Shown one piece after another: positions 52,160 through 61,167 of a stretch of 64,000 nt of DNA (position 1 is the stretch's first letter; each line of letters begins with the position of its first letter). A program made the translations under genes and the position numbers. Origin of the DNA: Anaerolinea sp. (GTDB lineage: Bacteria > Chloroflexota > Anaerolineae > Anaerolineales > Anaerolineaceae); contig JARKOV010000108.1 in assembly GCA_029975965.1 (NCBI GenBank), positions 92,801 to 156,800 on the forward strand. The letters run 5' to 3'. A model generated the notes under the pieces. The model was not told the DNA's origin. It did not search any database and worked only from the letters and a program-made list of their open reading frames with translations.

Positions 52160-52477
52160 TTGGAAGTAAAGCTTTATGTTGGGAATATGACGTACGAAAC
52201 AACCGAGGATGAACTGCGCAATCTGTTCGCTGAGGCCGGCTCCGTGGTGACCGTGGATGTGATCAAGGATCGCGACACGCGAACTTCAAAAGGTTTTGCC
52301 TTCATCACCATGGGCAGCCAGGCAGATGCGGCCAAGGCCATCAGCATGTTCAACGGGAAAGAGCTCGGTGGACGTCCTCTCACGGTCAACACGGCCAAGC
52401 CGCGCGAAGAAAGGTCGGGCGGGGGGCGCTCTTTCAACAGTGGAAATAAGCGCAACCGCCGAAACGACCGCTATTAG
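52160..52477 (+). CDS. RRM-domain RNA-binding protein (Rbp type)
   Basis: This 105-aa protein is a single RNA recognition motif with RNP2 LYVGNM (5-10) and RNP1 KGFAFITM, followed by a Gly/Arg/Asn-rich tail. Such cyanobacterial and Chloroflexota Rbp proteins are RNA chaperones often raised in the cold. The start is TTG, with GAGGA about six bases before it. A hairpin leader precedes it and a terminator follows. Confidence 0.9.
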   Translation: MEVKLYVGNMTYETTEDELRNLFAEAGSVVTVDVIKDRDTRTSKGFAFITMGSQADAAKAISMFNGKELGGRPLTVNTAKPREERSGGGRSFNSGNKRNRRNDRY

Positions 52478-52496
52478 AATTTTTTCTTAATCCAAG

Positions 52497-52535
52497 GCGA
52501 ATCCCGAATTGCACCTTCGGGGTTCGTCTTGTTTA
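52497..52535 (+). terminator. Terminator after the RRM gene
   Basis: GGCGAATCCCGAA and TTCGGGGTTCGTC form a 13-bp stem (one G-U type pair, loop about seven bases), followed by TTGTTT. Confidence 0.75.
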
Positions 52536-52710
52536 ACCAGGTTTTTCGCGACCTGGCTCGTTCAGCTCGATCAAGTGCCTGGCGAAATCGTGGAAGCGCA
52601 CCGCTCGCGCTCCCCGGGGTTGTTTTCTTTCGACGATCAAGGTATAGTGGAACCGTTTGTTGCCAGATCAAACGGAACCAGGCGCGAGCACGCCACTCTC
52701 AGGAGAAACC

Positions 52711-53106
52711 ATGTCACCCAGTGTTGAAACCTTCACCCCGCCCAATACGCCCCAACCGATTGGACCGTACAACCACATCGCCAAAGTGGGGCCGTGGATC
52801 AGCATCGGCGGCACGGCGGGCGTCGACCCGGCGACGGGCCGACTGGCCGGGGTGGACGTGTATGCGCAAACTGCCCAGATCCTCGCCTCCTTCCGCGTGA
52901 TGCTCGAATCGGTCGATTCGGACCTGGCGCACGTCCTTCACATCAACGTCTTCCTCAAGGACATGCGCGATTTCGAGGAGATGAACCGGGCCTATGTCGA
53001 CAACATGGGCGCCCACCGTCCGGCGCGCACGGTCATTGGGGTCAACGAGCTGCCCAAGCCCGGCGTGCTGCTGACGATGAACCTGACCGCGGTGAGTAGA
53101 GGATGA
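52711..53106 (+). CDS. RidA/YjgF-family protein
   Basis: This 132-aa protein has the RidA pattern: PQPIGPYNHIAKVGPWISIGG, LAHVLHINVFLKDMRDFEEMN, and PARTVIGVNELPKPGVLL, where Arg is the residue that binds imine/enamine substrates in RidA. The usual VEIE near the end reads MNLTA, so the acidic residue of true RidA is missing and deaminase activity is uncertain (other Rid subfamilies). AGGAG precedes ATG 52711. It overlaps the GNAT gene by ATGA. Confidence 0.88.
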   Translation: MSPSVETFTPPNTPQPIGPYNHIAKVGPWISIGGTAGVDPATGRLAGVDVYAQTAQILASFRVMLESVDSDLAHVLHINVFLKDMRDFEEMNRAYVDNMGAHRPARTVIGVNELPKPGVLLTMNLTAVSRG

Positions 53107-53651
53107 TCGTCCTCGAAACTCCGCGCCTGTTGCTGCGCCGCCTGCTGCCGGCGGACCTGGACGACCTGTTCGCGCTGTACCGCGACCCGGAAGTCCGGCG
53201 CTATTTCCCGGAAGGCACGCTGACCCACGCCGAAACCAGGGAGGAGCTGGAGTGGTTTCTTCACGGACACCCCGAACACCCGGAGCTGGGGTTGTGGGCG
53301 ACGATCCATAAGCCAACCGGGCGTTTCATCGGGCGGTGCGGACTGCTGCCGTGGACCATCGATGGGCAGGCGGAGGTCGAGGTGGCCTACCTGATCGCCA
53401 AAGAATTCTGGGGGCAGGGATTGGCGACCGAGGCGGCGCAGGCGATCGTGCGGTATGCTTTCGAGCAGTTGCGCTTGTCGCGCCTGATTTGCCTGATCGA
53501 CCGGGACAACCTGGCTTCCATCCGCGTGGCGCAGAAAATCGGCATGTCCTTCGAAAAAGAAGGGGAGGATGATAAAGGCCCGTTCCTCCTCTATTCGCTG
53601 GAATTGCGCCCCGGTATAGGCTCATCGAGCGAGATGTCTCACCCCGCATGA
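53103..53651 (+). CDS. RimJ-like GNAT acetyltransferase
   Basis: This 182-aa protein starts with LETPRLLLRRLLPADLDDLF and has the acetyl-CoA loop KEFWGQGLATEAAQ and the terminal NLASIRVAQKIGMSFE, typical of the RimJ/RimL GNAT group. The acceptor is unknown. It overlaps the RidA gene by ATGA. A RidA-GNAT fusion exists at 61708-62532, which suggests that the two activities work together. Confidence 0.88.
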   Translation: MIVLETPRLLLRRLLPADLDDLFALYRDPEVRRYFPEGTLTHAETREELEWFLHGHPEHPELGLWATIHKPTGRFIGRCGLLPWTIDGQAEVEVAYLIAKEFWGQGLATEAAQAIVRYAFEQLRLSRLICLIDRDNLASIRVAQKIGMSFEKEGEDDKGPFLLYSLELRPGIGSSSEMSHPA

Positions 53652-53694
53652 GAAGACCTGCCCCAGGTGGCGACGCGCCAGGAGGAGCCCTGTG

Positions 53695-54114
53695 ATGACC
53701 CATTCGATCGCCATGCTCGCTCTGCTGGTGCGCGATTACGACGAGGCGATTGCCTTCTTCACCCGCGTCTTGCCCTTTCGCTTGGTGGAGGATACACCGC
53801 TCGGCGGCGGCAAGCGCTGGGTGGTCGTTGCGCCTGAAGGTCGGCGCGGGGCGTCGCTGCTACTGGCGCAGGCGTCTACCCCCGAGCAAGCCGCCTACAT
53901 CGGCAACCAGACCGGCGGGCGGGTTTTCCTCTTCCTGCACACCGGCGATTTTTGGGCCGATTACCGCCGCCTGCAGGGGCATGGCGTGCGATTCACCGAA
54001 CAGCCGCGCGAAGAGGATTACGGCACGGTGGTGGTTTTCCTCGACCTGTACGGCAACAAGTGGGACTTGATCCAGCCGAAAGATGAGGGGCTGGCTGCCA
54101 GCCCCTCATCCTGA
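53695..54114 (+). CDS. VOC-family glyoxalase-like protein
   Basis: This 139-aa protein has the VOC pattern: MLALLVRDYDEAIAFFTRVL, RWVVVAPEGRRGASLLLAQ, and FLDLYGNKWDLIQ with the terminal acidic metal ligand. Members bind metal for isomerisation, resistance or dioxygen chemistry. GGAGGAG precedes the ATG. The 3' end forms a perfect hairpin (54082-54110). Confidence 0.85.
   Translation: MTHSIAMLALLVRDYDEAIAFFTRVLPFRLVEDTPLGGGKRWVVVAPEGRRGASLLLAQASTPEQAAYIGNQTGGRVFLFLHTGDFWADYRRLQGHGVRFTEQPREEDYGTVVVFLDLYGNKWDLIQPKDEGLAASPSS
54082..54110. terminator. Hairpin at the 3' end of the VOC gene
   Basis: A perfect 14-bp stem GATGAGGGGCTGGC/GCCAGCCCCTCATC with a one-base centre lies inside the last codons. 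It sits between convergent genes and may stop both transcripts; the T run is short. Confidence 0.5.
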
Positions 54115-54119
54115 GCAGA

Positions 54120-54974
54120 TCAGGCAGCCGGATCGATTGCCACCAGCGCCGGTTGGGCCCTTCTCTGCCGGGCGGTTGCCCAACGCCTGCCGAGCAAGCG
54201 GGCGGCGATCGAGGATGGGACGAGGGCGCCGAGCGCAATGAGCACGCGGTTCACCAGGCCGGGGATCACCACCGGCTTCCCCGCCAGGGCGGCTTCCAGC
54301 GTGAGGTGCGCCACCTTCCCGATATCTTGCGTGGTGACCTGACCCATCCAGCCCTGGGCCTGTATCGCCTGGATGCTCTCGCGCGTGGTGGGCAGGCCGG
54401 CCGGGCACAGTGCGGTGACGGTCGCGCCCAACCCGCGCACCTCTTCACGCAGCGCCAGCGAAAAATCCAGCAGGAAGCGCTTGGAGGCGGCATAGGTGGC
54501 CTTCGCCGGCATCGGAGAAAAAGCCGCCAGGCTGGCGACATTGACGATGCGGAAGGGCTTCAGCGGGTCGCGGAAGGCGAGCATGGCGTGGGTCATTTCG
54601 AGCGTGCCTTCGATGTTCAGCCGGAGGATGGCGCGGATGCGCCGCGGGCTTTGCTCGAGGAAGGGCCCTTCGTAGTCGATACCGGCCACGTTGAGCAGCG
54701 CCCAAAAGCGCAGGCGCTCGGACTGGATCCGCGCAAACAGCGCGTCGCGCGCGTCCGGGTCGGTCAGGTCGCCAGGCTGGGTGATTACGCTCACGCCATA
54801 GCTGCCGCGCAAGCCGGCGGCGAGTGTCTCGAGGGCGCCGGGGTTCAGGTCGGTGAGGAACAGGTGCCAGCCGCGGCTGGCGCATTCGACCGCGAAGGCT
54901 TTGCCCAGCCCGCCTGCCGCGCCGGTGATCATCACCAGGCTTTGGGAAGCATATAGATTCTCAGGCTGAGGCAT
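54120..54974 (-). CDS. SDR-family oxidoreductase
   Basis: This 284-aa protein has the NAD(P) motif TGAAGGLGKA (about 17-26), the LLNVAGIDYEGPF strand in place of NNAG, the catalytic Ser in NVASLAAF and YAASK (YxxxK). The C-terminal tail is basic and rich in Arg/Ala. The substrate is unknown. The gene overlaps the next SDR upstream by 14 bases, so the two are translated together. Confidence 0.85.
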   Translation of the reverse strand: MPQPENLYASQSLVMITGAAGGLGKAFAVECASRGWHLFLTDLNPGALETLAAGLRGSYGVSVITQPGDLTDPDARDALFARIQSERLRFWALLNVAGIDYEGPFLEQSPRRIRAILRLNIEGTLEMTHAMLAFRDPLKPFRIVNVASLAAFSPMPAKATYAASKRFLLDFSLALREEVRGLGATVTALCPAGLPTTRESIQAIQAQGWMGQVTTQDIGKVAHLTLEAALAGKPVVIPGLVNRVLIALGALVPSSIAARLLGRRWATARQRRAQPALVAIDPAA

Positions 54975-55857
54975 GCTGCACCTCCTCCGCCAGGCCGGTC
55001 ATCTGCGCCGAGAGCGCCCACAGCCGTTCGGCGGCCCGGGGGTCTTGCGCCAGGCGGCTGGGCGGTTTCGGGCGGGCGTGTTTCCAGTAACAGGCCGGCG
55101 CAGATTGCAGCGACGGCTCGGTGAGCAGGTACACGATCCCCGCAGCGGATTGCTCGGACGGGATGCCCCCGGTGCGGCGCAGCTTCCAGGCCCAGCCGGC
55201 GAATGGTGGGGTGCCCTTGAAGCCGATCTCGGTCTGCACCAGGCCGGGGTCGGCGGCGAAAGCGCGCACCGGAGACTGGGTGCCCAGGCGCCGGTTGAGT
55301 TCGGCGGTGAAGAGCACGTTGGCCAACTTGGTGCATCCGTAGGCGCGCAGCCCGTTGTAACGCCGGCGGAGCTGGATGTCATCCCAATCAAGGCGCGCGC
55401 CGTAGTGCGAGGCGGAGCTGACCGTGACGACGCGGCTCCAGGGGGCGGCCTGCAGCCAGGGCAGCAGCCGGTGGGTGAGCAGGAAAGGTGCCAGGTGGTT
55501 GACCGCCCACTGCGTTTCGAATCCGTCGGGGGTGAGCGCCAGCCAGTAGGTGAAGGTCCCGGCGTTGTTGAGCAACCCATGGAGAGCGGTCTGGCCGCGA
55601 GCGGCAAGCAGGTCGCCGGTCTGGTCTGCCAGGCGGCGCACCTCTGCCTGGACGCCGAGGTCGGTCAGCAGGTAATCTACCTGGGCCTGGGGGTACCGTT
55701 CGCGCAGGCGGTTTTGTGCAGCGAGGCAGCGCTCGGCTGAGCGACCCACGCCGATCAGGCTCGCCCCTCGGCTGGCGAGGATTTCAGCGACCGCCAGCCC
55801 AATGCCGGAGGTCGCGCCGGTGACGAGATAAGTTTGTTGCGAATATTCGGTCTGCAT
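54961..55857 (-). CDS. SDR-family oxidoreductase (retinol dehydrogenase-like)
   Basis: This 298-aa protein has TGATSGIGLA (about 13-22), LLNNAG, VSSASH and YGCTK (YxxxK). The C-terminal WALSAQMTGL resembles that of the SDR at 27646, which points to the same subfamily. Substrates of this group include retinoids, steroids and polyketides; here it is unknown. First gene of a two-gene operon with the SDR at 54120. Confidence 0.87.
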   Translation of the reverse strand: MQTEYSQQTYLVTGATSGIGLAVAEILASRGASLIGVGRSAERCLAAQNRLRERYPQAQVDYLLTDLGVQAEVRRLADQTGDLLAARGQTALHGLLNNAGTFTYWLALTPDGFETQWAVNHLAPFLLTHRLLPWLQAAPWSRVVTVSSASHYGARLDWDDIQLRRRYNGLRAYGCTKLANVLFTAELNRRLGTQSPVRAFAADPGLVQTEIGFKGTPPFAGWAWKLRRTGGIPSEQSAAGIVYLLTEPSLQSAPACYWKHARPKPPSRLAQDPRAAERLWALSAQMTGLAEEVQHASA

Positions 55858-55973
55858 GGTTTCGATCCTGTCCGTTGTATGGTAAGAATTTCCATTGTGC
55901 TATAGCACCGGACTGGGTGGAAACGCATCCGCCGGAGGGTGGATTGGGGGGTGGACTCGGGGTGGAGCGGGGG

Positions 55974-56747
55974 TTACGAGCCGAGCAGGCCGAGCTCGCG
56001 GGCTCTGTTGAGCGCCTGGACGCGGGTCTGCGCGCCCAGCTTGCCGTAAATATTATTGATGTGCGTCTTGACCGTGCTCTGGGCGACGTGCAGCTTGAGG
56101 GCGATCTCCTGGTTGGAAAGCCCCTGGTCGACCAGTTGCAGCACCTCGAGCTCGCGGGCGCTGAGCGGCTCGACCAGCGCGGCGGGCGGCGGGGCGTTTT
56201 TCGCCGGCGGGGTCAGGTTGAGCCGCCGGCGCGCTGACTCGGGCAGGATGCGGTCGATGCGCAGCCAGTAGAGCGACAGCCCGACCAGGATGATCAGGAT
56301 GGGCGCCATGACCTGGATAAAGACGCCGCCGGCGATCGCGCCGAAGACGGCGAAAAAGGTCGTCCCGCCAAGCGCCAGGCCCCAACCGATCAGGTTCCAG
56401 ACCGGCGGCCAGGGCTGCTCGCGGCAGGCGAGCACCAGCCCAAACCCGATGCCGCTCACCAGTAACAGCCAGGCGTACGCCCAGGCGCTCCAATCGCCGG
56501 TGAGCACGTTGAGCAGGAAGATCACCCCGAAGGCGATGAGCAGCGCGGCGGGGATGAACAGGACCGAGGCCCAGGGCCATTTCGAGCGAGCCGGGAAGAC
56601 CGCGATGACGAAGATGCCGCCGAGAAGCAGGAACACCAGCGGCAGCGCCACGTTCAGGCTGCTGTCGACAAAGATGTTCAGCGCTAAGAGGATCACCCCA
56701 ATGCCAACCAGCACGAGGCTGGTGATGCGGATGGGTTTGCTGACCAT
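55974..56747 (-). CDS. Membrane-bound LuxR-type transcription factor
   Basis: This 257-aa protein has about six predicted membrane helices (residues 8-160) and a C-terminal LuxR helix-turn-helix (LSARELEVLQLVDQGLSNQE to TVKTHINNIYGKLGAQTR, about 195-250). There is no receiver domain. Being in the membrane, it would bring its DNA target to the membrane or be released by a protease; the regulated genes are unknown. Confidence 0.8.
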   Translation of the reverse strand: MVSKPIRITSLVLVGIGVILLALNIFVDSSLNVALPLVFLLLGGIFVIAVFPARSKWPWASVLFIPAALLIAFGVIFLLNVLTGDWSAWAYAWLLLVSGIGFGLVLACREQPWPPVWNLIGWGLALGGTTFFAVFGAIAGGVFIQVMAPILIILVGLSLYWLRIDRILPESARRRLNLTPPAKNAPPPAALVEPLSARELEVLQLVDQGLSNQEIALKLHVAQSTVKTHINNIYGKLGAQTRVQALNRARELGLLGS

Positions 56748-56865
56748 AATGGAACCCCTTTTCTGGGCGCGGATCGGCGGCGCAGGCGTGACGCTTTCGC
56801 CAGAATAATTATAAAGGGGTTCTTGAGAAGGGAAACGGGTGATGACCGGGTGGATACCCGGCAGG

Positions 56866-57258
56866 TCATCTCTTTCTCTGCCGCGCTTTCACCTCTGCCT
56901 TTGCCAGGTTCTCTTCGACTCGGAAAGCGACGATTTTGCGGATCAGCTCGTAAGGGATGGGCTGGTCCAGGGGAAATTGCACCGAACCTTTGGCGCCCGC
57001 ATAGGGGGCCAACTCGGCCTTGAATTTCTCGATCCCTGAAGGGGCGGGATAAAAGCCGATATGTTTCTTGAAGGCGGAAAAATGCACCAGGTTGCCATGC
57101 AAAGTGAAGGTGGGAATGCCGTAATTGATCGTCTCCTGGGCTTCGGGCGCTTCCTCGCGGACGATTGCGCGGATCTTTTGCAAGATCGCCCGGATATCTT
57201 CCGGGAAGGCAGCGATGAACTCGTCTATCGTAGTGGGGGTCGGCTGGCTGTTCTTCAT
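56866..57258 (-). CDS. DUF1801 (YdhG-like) protein
   Basis: This 130-aa protein has the DUF1801 pattern: TIDEFIAAFPEDIRAILQKI, EAQETINYGIPTF, FSAFKKHIGFYP and FPLDQPIPYELIRKIV. Relatives are called iron chaperone-like or YdhG, but the biochemical role is not settled. GGAGGA lies just before ATG 57258 on the minus strand. It follows the GNAT gene at 57282 closely in the same direction. Confidence 0.85.
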   Translation of the reverse strand: MKNSQPTPTTIDEFIAAFPEDIRAILQKIRAIVREEAPEAQETINYGIPTFTLHGNLVHFSAFKKHIGFYPAPSGIEKFKAELAPYAGAKGSVQFPLDQPIPYELIRKIVAFRVEENLAKAEVKARQRKR

Positions 57259-57281
57259 ATTCCTCCGCACGGCTTGAATTC

Positions 57282-58160
57282 TTATTCGTTTCGCCACAGG
57301 TAACGGTTCATCCGCGCCTGGGTGAGCTGGAAACCGATGCGTTGGTAGGTGTGGATGCCCATTTCCGAGGCGAACAGAACCGCGTAGCGATAGCCCATCG
57401 CGCGCGCTTCGAGCAGCGGCTTGAGCGTGATCGTCCCACCGATTCCCTGCCCTCTTACGGCTTCCAGCGCCCCGACCGCATAAACGCTTGCTACCCCGGC
57501 GCCGTTGAACAGCATGGTTGTCGCCACCGGCTCGCCGTGCAGCCTGCCGAGGTACATCTTCCAGGGGGTTTTGCCGATGCCAACCGCCTGTGTCGCATCG
57601 ATCCATGCCTGCCCTGCCCAGTCGGGGACGCCGTATACCTCGACGAAAACCTTCTTGAAATCAACCAGCGATTCAAGATCGTCCACCGCTTCGATCGAGA
57701 AACCTGCCGGCACCTGTCCGACGGCAGCATCATTCATCGCGTGGAGGTCCGCGGCCATGCCGGGCGCGCCGGCGGCGGATTGCACCAGCCCATGTGCCAG
57801 TTGCTTCTGTTGCTCTGCCGTCGAGATCAGGCCGCGGCGCAAGAGATGGACGTGCAGATCTTGGGGTTGCGTCTGTGGGCCTGTCCACCAGAACATGTAG
57901 GGTGACTGGCGTTCGCGGAACCAGTCGATGACCGCGTCGATGGCTGCATCAACCCTGTCGGATGCCAGGCGGGTGCGCCAGGTGCCTTTGAACATCGGGT
58001 TGGTCGGGAAGGTGAGGTGGCAATGGTAACCATTGGTCTCAAGCAATTCCCCTCCCGGCAAGACCCCGGGCATTGCGCGAAATAGCTCGTAGAGATTATT
58101 CTCGACAGCGAAAGCGAGATCGCGGATAGATGCGCGGGTGATCGGAGGTATTGACCGCAT
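57282..58160 (-). CDS. GNAT-family acetyltransferase
   Basis: This 292-aa protein has a long N-terminal domain (about 1-150) with conserved Trp/His text (MFWWTGPQTQP) and a C-terminal GNAT domain with ALEAVRGQGIGGTITLKPL as acetyl-CoA loop. It resembles GNAT proteins with two halves, the first without an intact loop. Acceptor unknown. Several in-frame ATGs exist; 58160 is chosen because GAGAG lies upstream. Confidence 0.75.
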   Translation of the reverse strand: MRSIPPITRASIRDLAFAVENNLYELFRAMPGVLPGGELLETNGYHCHLTFPTNPMFKGTWRTRLASDRVDAAIDAVIDWFRERQSPYMFWWTGPQTQPQDLHVHLLRRGLISTAEQQKQLAHGLVQSAAGAPGMAADLHAMNDAAVGQVPAGFSIEAVDDLESLVDFKKVFVEVYGVPDWAGQAWIDATQAVGIGKTPWKMYLGRLHGEPVATTMLFNGAGVASVYAVGALEAVRGQGIGGTITLKPLLEARAMGYRYAVLFASEMGIHTYQRIGFQLTQARMNRYLWRNE

Positions 58161-58473
58161 GGTATCTCTCATGCAAAAGCGGCTCAAAGAAACTGCGATA
58201 ATCAATATCAATAATATCATAAATAATCCCTCTACCCCATGGCGATTTGTGAGTGGATTTAGGACACGAAAACGCCGACGCGACCCACATCCTGCTCTTT
58301 TTTTTCGAGGTTCGTCAGGCTTAGCAGGTCGGGAGGGTCAAGCCATGCCGGGGAAGATACTGGCTTCCACCGGACGAGAAACACGCACAAACCTTATCCC
58401 CTGCCTTGGGGTTATTAACTGCGTCGGCGGCGTTCGCGCACGCTCGATGAATACCGCTTCCGGGAGCGATGTC
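58161..58473. other. Intergenic region between divergent genes
   Basis: No gene is seen. It holds an AT-rich stretch (58195-58225), a likely promoter area for the minus-strand GNAT gene. No repeat is evident. Confidence 0.4.
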
Positions 58474-60015
58474 ATGCATTTCCTTAAGAATATTCGCCTC
58501 ATTCAAGGCGGGATGGGCGTGTACGTCTCGAACTGGCGGCTGGCCAGGGCCGTGGCGATGGAGCGGCCCGGCGTCACCGCGGGCACCGTCTCGGGCACCG
58601 CGCTGGACGTGGTGCACGTGCGCCTGCTGCAACTGGGCGACCCCGGAGGTCACGTGCGGCGCGCGCTGGCGGCGTTCGACGCGCAGTTTGGGGTGGAGAT
58701 CGGGCGCAAGATCGTCGAGCAGTATTTCATCGAGGGCGGCAAAGCACCCGCGGCGCGCTTCAAGAATTCGCCGATGCTCACCGTGCGCACGCCGGACGGG
58801 AGCGATGCCATCCCGCCGGTGAGCCGGCAGAGCGGCCCGGTGCAGCTCACCCTGGGGGATGAGGCGGTTGAGCTGCTCGTCGCCACGGCGTTTGCCGAGG
58901 TGTGGCTGGCGAAAGAAGGGCACGACGGGAAGGTGCTGATCAACTTCTTGCACAAGGTCGAGCTGCCGTTGATCTACGGGATGTACGGCGCGATGCTGGC
59001 CGGGGTGGATGGGATCGTGGTGGGGGCGGGCAACCCCGAAGGCTTGCCCGCGCTATGCTCCGCGCTGGCCCGGCATGAGGCGGTCGACCATGACCTGTCG
59101 GTGCTCTACCGCGAGGCGGGCGAGGTATTCACCCTGCGCTTCGACCCAATGAGAGTGGCGGGCGGGCGGCTGGCGCGCCAGCCGCTGCGGAGGCCTGCTT
59201 TCCTGGCGATCGTCTCGCTGGAGCACCTGGTGCAGGCGCTGGTCCAGAGCCAGCGTGGCGCGCCGGACGGCTTCATCATCGAGCACCACACCGCCGGCGG
59301 GCACAACGCCGGCCCGCAGGGACCGCTGCGCCTGGACGAGAAAGGCCAGCCGGTGTATGGCGTGCAAGACGAGCCCGACCTGGCAGCCATCCGCCAGGCG
59401 GGGGTGCCTTTCTGGCTGGCCGGGGGGTACGGCAGCCGCGAGCGCCTGCAACAGGCCCAGGCTGCCGGCGCGGTGGGCGTGCAGGTCGGCTCGCTCTTCG
59501 CGCTGACCGAGGAGTCGGGGATGAAATCCGCCTATCGCAACGCCATCTTCAGCGCGCTCAAGAACGGCACGGACGAAGCGGACATCGTGCGCACCACGCT
59601 CTTTTCGCCGACCGGCTTCCCCTTCAAGGTGGTGCAGATCGACGGCACGCTGGCCGACGACGCGGTGTACGACGCGCGCGCGCGGGTGTGCGATATCGGT
59701 CACCTGCAACAGCGCGGCCTGAGCAAACCGGACGAAAATGGAGAGCGCCACCTCTTCCAGCGCTGCCCGGCCGCCCCGGTTTCGGCGTTCCTCAACAAGC
59801 GCGGTTTGGAGCGCAACGCCGAAGGCCGGCGCTGCCTGTGCAATGGGCTGCTCTCGTCTGTGGGGCTGGGACAGATCGTCACCCAGGACGGCGGGCGGGT
59901 GGAAGAGCCGGCCATCGTCACCCTGGGCAACCACCTGGACGGCGTGCGGCGGCTCTCACGCAACGGGCAAAGTCCCTATTGGGCGCGCGACGTGGTGGCA
60001 GATCTCCTCGATTAA
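58474..60015 (+). CDS. Nitronate monooxygenase (long NMO/2-nitropropane dioxygenase type)
   Basis: This 513-aa protein is a TIM-barrel FMN enzyme: IRLIQGGMGVYVSNWRLARA at the start, GVDGIVVGAGNPEG, EHHTAGGHNAGP (catalytic His region), VPFWLAGGYGSRE and GVQVGSLFAL near the end. It is longer than the common 320-aa nitronate monooxygenase and ends with a Cys-containing part (FQRCPAAPVSAFL, RRCLCNGLL), which recalls the enoyl-reductase-like long group. Substrate unknown. ATG 58474 follows GGGAG. Confidence 0.8.
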   Translation: MHFLKNIRLIQGGMGVYVSNWRLARAVAMERPGVTAGTVSGTALDVVHVRLLQLGDPGGHVRRALAAFDAQFGVEIGRKIVEQYFIEGGKAPAARFKNSPMLTVRTPDGSDAIPPVSRQSGPVQLTLGDEAVELLVATAFAEVWLAKEGHDGKVLINFLHKVELPLIYGMYGAMLAGVDGIVVGAGNPEGLPALCSALARHEAVDHDLSVLYREAGEVFTLRFDPMRVAGGRLARQPLRRPAFLAIVSLEHLVQALVQSQRGAPDGFIIEHHTAGGHNAGPQGPLRLDEKGQPVYGVQDEPDLAAIRQAGVPFWLAGGYGSRERLQQAQAAGAVGVQVGSLFALTEESGMKSAYRNAIFSALKNGTDEADIVRTTLFSPTGFPFKVVQIDGTLADDAVYDARARVCDIGHLQQRGLSKPDENGERHLFQRCPAAPVSAFLNKRGLERNAEGRRCLCNGLLSSVGLGQIVTQDGGRVEEPAIVTLGNHLDGVRRLSRNGQSPYWARDVVADLLD

Positions 60016-60041
60016 GCTACAATCAAACTGATTGTGTAATT

Positions 60042-60086
60042 TATATTCTCTAAAATGTGGGCTTTGCCCCACATTATATAGAAAAA
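60042..60086 (+). repeat. Hairpin repeat, copy 2 (TTTATATT type); likely terminator
   Basis: AATGTGGG (60054-60061) pairs with CCCACATT (60068-60075), extended by partly matching TTCTCTA/TATAGAA. Flanks resemble the hairpin at 20141-20189 (TTTATATT, AGAAAA). It lies after the NMO gene. Confidence 0.55.
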
Positions 60087-60174
60087 TTGTAACACCATCA
60101 TCAAACCGGCGACGGCGGGCGCAGCGGACAGGATTCCGGCTGCGCAATTCTGGCTGTGACCGGAGACATGCAAC

Positions 60175-61101
60175 ATGCTCAAAATTCACCTCGACACCGA
60201 CCTGGGCGGCGACATCGACGACCTGTGCGCGCTGGCCTTGCTGCTCCAGTGGCCCGGCGCAGAATTGGTCGGAGTGACGACCAACTCCGACGACCAGGGC
60301 CGCCGGGCCGGATACGCGCGCTACGCGCTGGGGCTGGCCGGGCAGGGCGACGTGCCGGTGGCGGCTGGAGCCGACGCGGCGCAGGGCTATTATCGCGTCT
60401 GGCCGGGGCTGCCGGACGAGGCGCTCTACTGGCCGGAGCCCGTTCCGCCCGCTCCAGGCCCGCTGGACCGGGCGCTGGACCTGCTCGCGGAGAGCATCGC
60501 GCAGGGGGCGCTCATCGCCGCGGTGGGCGCGTTCACCAACCTGGCCCTGCTGGAGGAGCGCAGTCCGGGCAGCTTGCTCCGGGCCAACCTGGTGCTGATG
60601 GGCGGCTACGTTTACCCATCGCGCCCCGGCTTCCCGGCCTGGGACCACGAGATGGACTGGAACAACCAGGTGGACGTCCCCTCGGCGCTGACCGTGCTGC
60701 AGCACTCGAACCCCACCCTGGTGCCGCTCTCGGTGACCGTCGAGACCGCCTTGCGCCGGGCCGATCTGCCAGCTCTGCGCCGGGCAGGCCCGCTGGCGCA
60801 GCTCATCGCCCGGCAGGCGGAGGCTTTCGCCGCGGAAAACTGCTACGATGCGCTTTACGGCCAGACCTGCGCCGGGCTGCCGGAGGATCTGATCAATTTC
60901 TTTCACGATCCGCTGGCTTGCGCCATCGCGCTGGGCTGGCGGGAGGGCGTGGAAGTGCGCGAGGTGCCTCTACGCACCACGATCGAAGGTGGCTGGCTGC
61001 GCCAGCGCGAGGGTGAAGGTGGCAAACTCACCCGGCTGGTGACGCGGGTGGATGGGGAGCGGTTCAACCGCCTGTGGCTCGATCGGGTCACGAGCCGCTG
61101 A
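60175..61101 (+). CDS. Nucleoside hydrolase (IUNH family)
   Basis: This 308-aa protein opens with HLDTDLGGDIDDLCAL (5-20), the Ca2+-binding DTDxGxDxDD cluster of inosine-uridine preferring nucleoside hydrolases. Other conserved parts are VGVTTNSDDQ, LVLMGGYV and the MDWNNQVD strand. The enzyme cuts the N-glycosidic bond of ribonucleosides for salvage; base preference is unknown. Confidence 0.9.
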   Translation: MLKIHLDTDLGGDIDDLCALALLLQWPGAELVGVTTNSDDQGRRAGYARYALGLAGQGDVPVAAGADAAQGYYRVWPGLPDEALYWPEPVPPAPGPLDRALDLLAESIAQGALIAAVGAFTNLALLEERSPGSLLRANLVLMGGYVYPSRPGFPAWDHEMDWNNQVDVPSALTVLQHSNPTLVPLSVTVETALRRADLPALRRAGPLAQLIARQAEAFAAENCYDALYGQTCAGLPEDLINFFHDPLACAIALGWREGVEVREVPLRTTIEGGWLRQREGEGGKLTRLVTRVDGERFNRLWLDRVTSR

Positions 61102-61167
61102 CCCGGCCGGTTCTTGTTCACCTGTTGCATGGGGTTTGCTCACGGAAGGTTGAAGAAGGAGTTGGAG

